Shown: piece by piece, positions 59,349 to 64,000 of the stretch | Layout: every line of letters begins with the position of its first letter | How positions within the stretch are numbered: the first letter of the stretch is position 1 | DNA from: Acidimicrobiaceae bacterium | GTDB lineage: Bacteria > Actinomycetota > Acidimicrobiia > Acidimicrobiales > Aldehydirespiratoraceae | Length of the DNA: 64,000 bases | Direction: 5' to 3' | NCBI GenBank assembly: GCA_009842325.1 | Contig: VYFQ01000036.1 | Coordinates: 1-64,000 of the forward strand | Notes under the pieces: model-generated | Databases searched by the model: none | Seen by the model: only the letters and a program-made list of their open reading frames with translations | What the model was told of the DNA's origin: nothing | Program-made: the position numbers and the translations under genes

Positions 59349-62300
59349 ATGTGCGGGATAGTCGCCATCGTGCGCCGCCCGTCGACGCGGCCGGTCCCAG
59401 GCGCCGCCGACGTGACCGGCATGGTCGAGGCGGCCGTGACCGCCCTGTCGGAGAGCGCCGCCGGGGTGCGTCTGGGGGACCTTGCGCAACAGCTGGGACC
59501 CGCGGCCGAGCAGCTGCATGCCGCCAACCAGCTGTCGAGCGGTGTGCCCGGCTTGCGCCTCCTGCTCGAGTCGCCAGAGGTGGCCGACACTCTCAGGGAC
59601 CTCACCGACTCCGCGACCGCTTCGGTGGCCGCCCTGGAGGCCCGGCTGGATGCCGACACATCGCTCGATCCCGCCGAACTGGAGCACCTCAATGAGCAGC
59701 TGGTGCACCTCCGTGACGGTCTGTGGGCTCTCGGGCGGGACCGGCTGGGAGCCGCGCACGCCGTCTCGAAGCTGCTCGCGGGGGCACAGCTGACCGCGAG
59801 GTCGTCACCGGCTGCGGTCGAGGCGTACCTGTCGATCCACCAGGCGCTGTCGGCGCTGGACCGGCTCGAGGTGCGCGGGCGCGACTCGGCTGGGCTGCAC
59901 CTCCTGATCAGCGGCCACGGACTCGACGGCGACGATCCCGTCCTGACCGCGGCCTTGGAGCACCGCGGCCAAGATCCGTCGTTCGGCTCGGGTTCGGTGC
60001 GCCTCGTTGACGGTGTGCTCAGCATCGTCCACAAGACGGCGGCCGAGATCGGCGAACTGGGCGACAACACCGCGGCGCTGCGGGCCGCCGTGACCTCCGA
60101 CCGGCTGCTGGCCGCCGCGCTGGCCTCCGCCGATGCCCGCGTGCTCGTGCTGGCCCACACCCGCTGGGCCTCCATCGGCATCATCTCGGAGGCGAATGCT
60201 CATCCGCTCAATAGCGAACTGACCGGTGAGCACACGCCGTACGTGATCGGGGCCATCAACGGGGACGTGGACAACTACGCCGAGCTGTTCGACGCGGCCG
60301 GTGTCCGGGTACCGCCCTCGATCACCACCGACTCCAAGACCGTGCCCGCCCTGATGGGCCGCCGTCTGGCCGACGGTCTGACGTCGGGCGAGGCGTTCCG
60401 GCGCACCGTGGCCGAGTGCGAGGGCTCGGTGGCCGTGGCCGTCTGCACTGCGGGCTCACCCGATCGTCTGCAGCTCGCGCTGCGAGGCAGCGGCCAGGCC
60501 TTGTACGTCGGGCTGGCCGATGACGCCTTCATCGTGGCCAGCGAGCCTTATGGAGTGGTGGAGGAGACGTCCGAGTATCTCCGCATGGACGGCGAGGCCG
60601 TCGCTGGCAGCCCCGGCACCGGCCGGGGCCAGATCGTCGAGCTGGACGGCAGCCGGGCCGGCCTGATCGAAGGCGTGTCCCGGCATTCCTACGACGGCGC
60701 CGGGCTTCCGGTGGCGCCCGGCGAGGTCTCGACTGCGTCCATCACCACCCGGGACATCGACCGCGGTGATCACCGCCACTACCTGCTGAAGGAGATCGGT
60801 GAGGCTCCGGCGTCGTTCCGCAAGACGCTGAGAGGCAGGATCGTCGACACTGCGGACGGTCCGGGCCTGTCGATCGGCCCGGAGACGCTGCCCGAGTCGG
60901 TCCGGTCCGGGCTGCGGGACGGGTCGGTGTCCAAGGTCCTGGCCATCGGCCAGGGGACCGCGGCAGTGGCAGGGGAGAGCTTCGCCCGATGCCTCCGGAC
61001 CTTGCTGGCCGATGCCGGTCGCGCCGGGGCCCTCGACGTGACGGCCTTGCCCGCCACGGAGCTGTCGGCCTTCCATCTGCAGGCCGACATGTCCGACACG
61101 CTGGTGGTCGCCATCTCGCAGTCGGGCACCACCACCGACACCAACCGCACCGTCGACCTGGTGCGGGCCAGAGGGGGATCGGTGGTGGCCGTCGTAAACC
61201 GCCGCAACAGCGACCTCACCGACCGGGCCGACGGCGTTCTGTACACCTCGGACGGCCGCGACGTGGAGATGAGCGTCGCCTCCACCAAGGCGTTCTATTC
61301 CCAGGTGGCCGCGGGCTGCCTTCTGGCCGTGGCCGTCGCGGGCGAGGTCGCCGGTGACCGGGGTGCAGCCGCCCGGCGCAGTCTCCTCGAGACGCTTCGG
61401 TCCATGCCGTCGGTGCTGGACGATGTCCTGGAGCGGCGGACCGCGATAGGCGAGGCGGCGCGCCGTCTCGCTCCGGGCCGGCGCCATTGGGCGGTGGTGG
61501 GCAACGGGCCGAACCAGGTTGCCGCTCGCGAGGTTCGCATCAAGCTCTCGGAGTTGTGCTACATGTCGATCTCGGCCGACGCGACCGAGGACAAGAAGCA
61601 CATCGACCTGTCGGCCGAACCCCTGGTTCTGGTGTGCGCCGCGGGGCTGTCGGGCTCGATAGCCGACGACGTGGCCAAGGAGGTGGCCATCTTCGGTGCG
61701 CATCGGGCCGCCCCGGTGGTGGTGGCCGACGACGGCGATACGCGCTTCGAGGGCGCGTCGGCGGTGCTCCCGGTGCCCAAGGTAGATCCTCGATTGGCCT
61801 TCCTGCCCGCCACGATGGTGGGCCACCTCTTCGGCTACGAGGCCGCACTGGCCATCGACGCCGGAGCCCAGCCCCTGCGCGAGGCCCGGGCGGCCATCGA
61901 GGCCTCCGCGGCCCGTCCGGACAGCACCGCCGAGGACGTTCTGAGCCTTGCCCTTCCGACGTTGCGGCGGAGCAGCGCCGCGTTCTCGGCCGGTTTGCAG
62001 CGCGGCGACTACAACGGGCACCTGGAGGCGTCCACCGCGGTGCGCATCGTCACGCTGATGCGCTACGCCGTCGGGCTGGCACCGCTCGACGGATACGAAC
62101 TGGAATTGGGCCGGATCGGCACTCCCGAGGCGGTGATCGACGATCTCGAGGCCGCGCTCAGCGTCGGGATCGATGAGTTGACCCGCCCCGTCGACGCCAT
62201 CCGCCACCAGGCCAAGACCGTCACCGTCGGCATCTCCCGCTCGGACCAGACCCTGCTGGAGGCGCCGCTCATCCGGGCCGTGCTGGCTACAGGCGCACCC

Positions 62301-62798
62301 AGGGACAACCTTTCCTACTCCACCATCCGGGCCCTGGCCGATCTCAGCGGCGCGGTGGCCGAGGTGCTGGGCCACACCCGCTACCAGCTGGACGGCGTGG
62401 AGGGGATCGCCGTGGTCGACCAGGGCGGCATCGCGACTCAGATCACCTCGCGTACGGCATCTGCCCCTTCACTCACCGGCAGCAAGCGCCGGGTGGCGGG
62501 AGAGCGCCGGGTGCTGGCCGCTCGAGGCCGCCACGACGGGCGCACGGTCGTGTTCGTCCCGGAGGTGGCGGCGGGCGCCACGGTCGGCATCACCCTGCTG
62601 CACGTCCGCTTCGAGGATTCCCTTCCGGCCCCGGTGGCCCGAAGCGTCCTACAGGGATACCGCAATCGCTACTCGGAGCTGCGCGACGCGGTCACCGAGA
62701 CTGAGCCCGCCTTCGACGAGGACCGTCTGGCCGAGATTCCGGCCATCGACCTGCTCACGTCCCCCATCGGAGACCTAGCCGACCACTGGCGCACGTAA
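59349..62798 (+). CDS. Oversized glutamine-fructose-6-phosphate aminotransferase-like protein (GlmS family)
   Basis: 1149 residues against about 610 for typical GlmS. Cys2 of MCGIVAIV is the N-terminal glutaminase nucleophile. An Ala/Leu-rich helical insert (about 12-165) then separates it from RGRDSAG (176-182). HTRW (270-273), ANAHPL and INGDVDNY complete the glutaminase domain. SIS domain 1 has AISQSGTTTDTN and VASTKAF. SIS domain 2 keeps Lys732, Glu735 and His751 (E. coli Lys485, Glu488, His504). The Schiff-base Lys603 of E. coli aligns with Arg847. About 280 residues of unknown fold follow. The glmM neighbour supports glucosamine-6-phosphate synthesis, but the changes leave room for another role. 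Confidence 0.8.
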   Translation: MCGIVAIVRRPSTRPVPGAADVTGMVEAAVTALSESAAGVRLGDLAQQLGPAAEQLHAANQLSSGVPGLRLLLESPEVADTLRDLTDSATASVAALEARLDADTSLDPAELEHLNEQLVHLRDGLWALGRDRLGAAHAVSKLLAGAQLTARSSPAAVEAYLSIHQALSALDRLEVRGRDSAGLHLLISGHGLDGDDPVLTAALEHRGQDPSFGSGSVRLVDGVLSIVHKTAAEIGELGDNTAALRAAVTSDRLLAAALASADARVLVLAHTRWASIGIISEANAHPLNSELTGEHTPYVIGAINGDVDNYAELFDAAGVRVPPSITTDSKTVPALMGRRLADGLTSGEAFRRTVAECEGSVAVAVCTAGSPDRLQLALRGSGQALYVGLADDAFIVASEPYGVVEETSEYLRMDGEAVAGSPGTGRGQIVELDGSRAGLIEGVSRHSYDGAGLPVAPGEVSTASITTRDIDRGDHRHYLLKEIGEAPASFRKTLRGRIVDTADGPGLSIGPETLPESVRSGLRDGSVSKVLAIGQGTAAVAGESFARCLRTLLADAGRAGALDVTALPATELSAFHLQADMSDTLVVAISQSGTTTDTNRTVDLVRARGGSVVAVVNRRNSDLTDRADGVLYTSDGRDVEMSVASTKAFYSQVAAGCLLAVAVAGEVAGDRGAAARRSLLETLRSMPSVLDDVLERRTAIGEAARRLAPGRRHWAVVGNGPNQVAAREVRIKLSELCYMSISADATEDKKHIDLSAEPLVLVCAAGLSGSIADDVAKEVAIFGAHRAAPVVVADDGDTRFEGASAVLPVPKVDPRLAFLPATMVGHLFGYEAALAIDAGAQPLREARAAIEASAARPDSTAEDVLSLALPTLRRSSAAFSAGLQRGDYNGHLEASTAVRIVTLMRYAVGLAPLDGYELELGRIGTPEAVIDDLEAALSVGIDELTRPVDAIRHQAKTVTVGISRSDQTLLEAPLIRAVLATGAPRDNLSYSTIRALADLSGAVAEVLGHTRYQLDGVEGIAVVDQGGIATQITSRTASAPSLTGSKRRVAGERRVLAARGRHDGRTVVFVPEVAAGATVGITLLHVRFEDSLPAPVARSVLQGYRNRYSELRDAVTETEPAFDEDRLAEIPAIDLLTSPIGDLADHWRT

Positions 62799-62844
62799 GG
62801 GCGTGCGCGGGTAGGTGCAGCCCCGTCGATTCGGGACGGGGTGT

Positions 62845-62893
62845 TTCCCGCTCTTGTTCGCTGCGCTCACGGGCCGCTCGGGCCACGGCCCCG
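62845..62893 (-). repeat. Dispersed 50-bp intergenic repeat, copy D
   Basis: The same orientation as copy C, with shared sequence continuing to about 62935. It fills most of the 174-base gap between the glmS-like gene and acpS. Confidence 0.78.
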
Positions 62894-62972
62894 CCCGTAT
62901 GGAACGAGTTCGCTCGCCTACCCGCGGGGCCTCTAGGGAGACCGCGGCGGGTGCCTCGGTATCGTTGTCGGG

Positions 62973-63380
62973 GTGACCGAGGGCGTCATTGGCCTTTCTG
63001 GTGCCGGCGTGGTGGGGATCGGAACCGATCTGGTCGACGTCGACCGATTCCGCACCGTTCTCCGGCGGCGCCCCTCGGTGGCTGACCGGCTGTTCACGCC
63101 CCACGAGCGGACCTATGCCGAGCGGGCAGCCGATCCCGCCGCCCGGCTGGCGGCGCGCTTCGCAGCCAAGGAGGCGGCCCTCAAGGCCCTCGGCTACGGG
63201 TTGGGCGGGATGCGCATGGCCGAGATCGAGGTGATCCGCAACAACGACGGCCGGCCCGAGCTCGTGCTCCACGGCGACGCCCGGTCCACCGCGGACGGCC
63301 ACGGCGTCGGCCGCTGGCTCGTCTCCCTGTCCCACACCGATCATCTAGCCCAGGCGACCGTCGTCGCTCTAGGAAAGTGA
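62973..63380 (+). CDS. acpS: Holo-[acyl-carrier-protein] synthase
   Basis: A 135-residue phosphopantetheinyl transferase activating acyl carrier protein. The Mg-binding Asp is in GIGTDLVDVDRF, the second motif RFAAKEAALKALGYG holds the catalytic Glu/Lys, and SLSHTDHLAQATVVA ends it. The GTG start gives a short extra N terminus. It overlaps nnr by four bases (GTGA). Confidence 0.92.
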   Translation: MTEGVIGLSGAGVVGIGTDLVDVDRFRTVLRRRPSVADRLFTPHERTYAERAADPAARLAARFAAKEAALKALGYGLGGMRMAEIEVIRNNDGRPELVLHGDARSTADGHGVGRWLVSLSHTDHLAQATVVALGK

Positions 63381-64000
63381 TCCCGGTCGTCACGCCGGCT
63401 CGGATGGCCGAGATCGACGCGGCCGCTCCCGAACCCGTCAATGTGCTGATAGAGCGGGCCGGAGCGGCTGTGGCCCGAGCCGCGGCCGAGGTGATGGGCG
63501 GACGGCTCGGACGGCGGGTGGTGGTGCTGGCTGGTCCCGGCAACAACGGGGCCGACGGCCGAGCTGCCGCCCGCCGGCTGCGCCGGCGCGGAGCGCGGGT
63601 CCGCGTCTTCTCCGCCACCGATGCGCCCGAGACGCTGCCGGCTGCGGATCTCTATGTCGACGCGGCCTTCGGCACGGGACTGTCCCGGCCCTATGCGCCG
63701 CCGCGGCGTGGACGCACCGACGCTCCGGTACTGGCCGTCGACATACCCAGCGGGCTCGATGGGCTCACCGGCGAGGTCCTGGGTGGGCCGGTGTGGACGG
63801 CACGGCGGACGGTCACGTTCGCGGCGCTCAAGCCGGGCCTGCTGTTCGGCGAGGGGCCGGTCGCCTGCGGGGAGACGACCGTCGCCGATATCGGCCTCGC
63901 ACTCAGCGCAGACGACATCGATGACTGCTCCTTGATGACCGACGCTGACATCGAGCCACTGCCAGCGGGCACGGGCGCCACCCACAAGTGGCACTCCGCC
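63377..64000 (+). CDS. nnr: NAD(P)H-hydrate epimerase domain, start of bifunctional Nnr (partial)
   Basis: 208 codons are visible and the frame runs off the window end. The YjeF N-terminal epimerase fold shows VVVLAGPGNNGADGRAAARR, VDAAFGTGLSRP and AVDIPSGLDGLTGEVLG. It would repair damaged NAD(P)H hydrates. The last residues (ATHKWHSA) resemble the link into the ADP-dependent dehydratase domain, so the full gene is probably the bifunctional enzyme. GTG 63377 overlaps the acpS stop. acpS-nnr is a common neighbour pair. Confidence 0.85.
   Translation, partial: MIPVVTPARMAEIDAAAPEPVNVLIERAGAAVARAAAEVMGGRLGRRVVVLAGPGNNGADGRAAARRLRRRGARVRVFSATDAPETLPAADLYVDAAFGTGLSRPYAPPRRGRTDAPVLAVDIPSGLDGLTGEVLGGPVWTARRTVTFAALKPGLLFGEGPVACGETTVADIGLALSADDIDDCSLMTDADIEPLPAGTGATHKWHSA

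Overview
The window is 64 kb of high-GC, gene-dense chromosomal DNA from a Gram-positive, actinobacterial-type genome. A member of the Acidimicrobiia, probably marine or host-associated, is the best guess. This rests on GC-rich codon use, many GTG starts, several LIV-type ABC systems, an NDMA-type alcohol dehydrogenase and the str-S10-spc-alpha gene order. No single marker fixes the lineage, and no phage, transposase or CRISPR array was seen.

Left part (1-21.8 kb), metabolic and transport genes. It opens with the tail of one substrate-binding lipoprotein and a complete 813-residue paralogue that joins two different binding-protein folds. A catabolic-looking set follows: a 2-oxoglutarate/Fe(II) oxygenase, a Rieske oxygenase, a cytosine-deaminase-like amidohydrolase, a CoA transferase, an NDMA-type alcohol dehydrogenase, and a MoxR ATPase/VWA pair. 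A branched-chain amino-acid-type ABC operon (11-17.2 kb, minus strand) encodes a binding protein fused to its LivH permease, then LivM, LivG, LivF and a second free binding protein. An acyl-CoA synthetase, a serine hydrolase, a PPOX flavoenzyme and a DhpH-like FAD monooxygenase complete this part. The substrates cannot be read from sequence.

Middle and right part (21.9-57.8 kb), the translation and transcription core. It runs tRNA-Thr, tRNA-Met, an ECF sigma/anti-sigma pair, tRNA-Trp, secE, nusG, rplK, rplA, rplJ, rplL, a tyrosine-phosphatase-like gene, rpoB, rpoC, rpsL, rpsG, fusA, tuf and rpsJ. An opposite-strand AI-2E-type membrane protein then interrupts the S10 operon. The cluster resumes with rplC-rplD-rplW-rplB-rpsS-rplV-rpsC-rplP-rpmC-rpsQ-rplN-rplX-rplE-rpsZ-rpsH-rplF-rplR-rpsE-rpmD-rplO-secY-adk-infA-rpmJ-rpsM-rpsK-rpsD-rpoA-rplQ-truA-rplM-rpsI. 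Most of these genes overlap or nearly touch, so they are probably translationally coupled. Neither map nor rpmG is at its usual place.

Right end (57.9-64 kb), the amino-sugar and cofactor block: glmM, a very long glmS-like gene (1149 residues), acpS and the start of nnr.

The most interesting observations are these. RpoC lacks all four cysteines of the second zinc site. Two transporter genes are fusions. The GlmS-like protein is almost twice normal length and has Arg where E. coli has its Schiff-base lysine. infA appears to start at CTG. Ribosomal protein S12 naturally carries Arg at the streptomycin-resistance position. Two families of short intergenic repeats are present: a hairpin with conserved outer arms and variable core at 10.9-18.9 kb, and a 50-bp element at four gene borders, including inside ribosomal and ABC operons. 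No intergenic stretch exceeds 300 bases.
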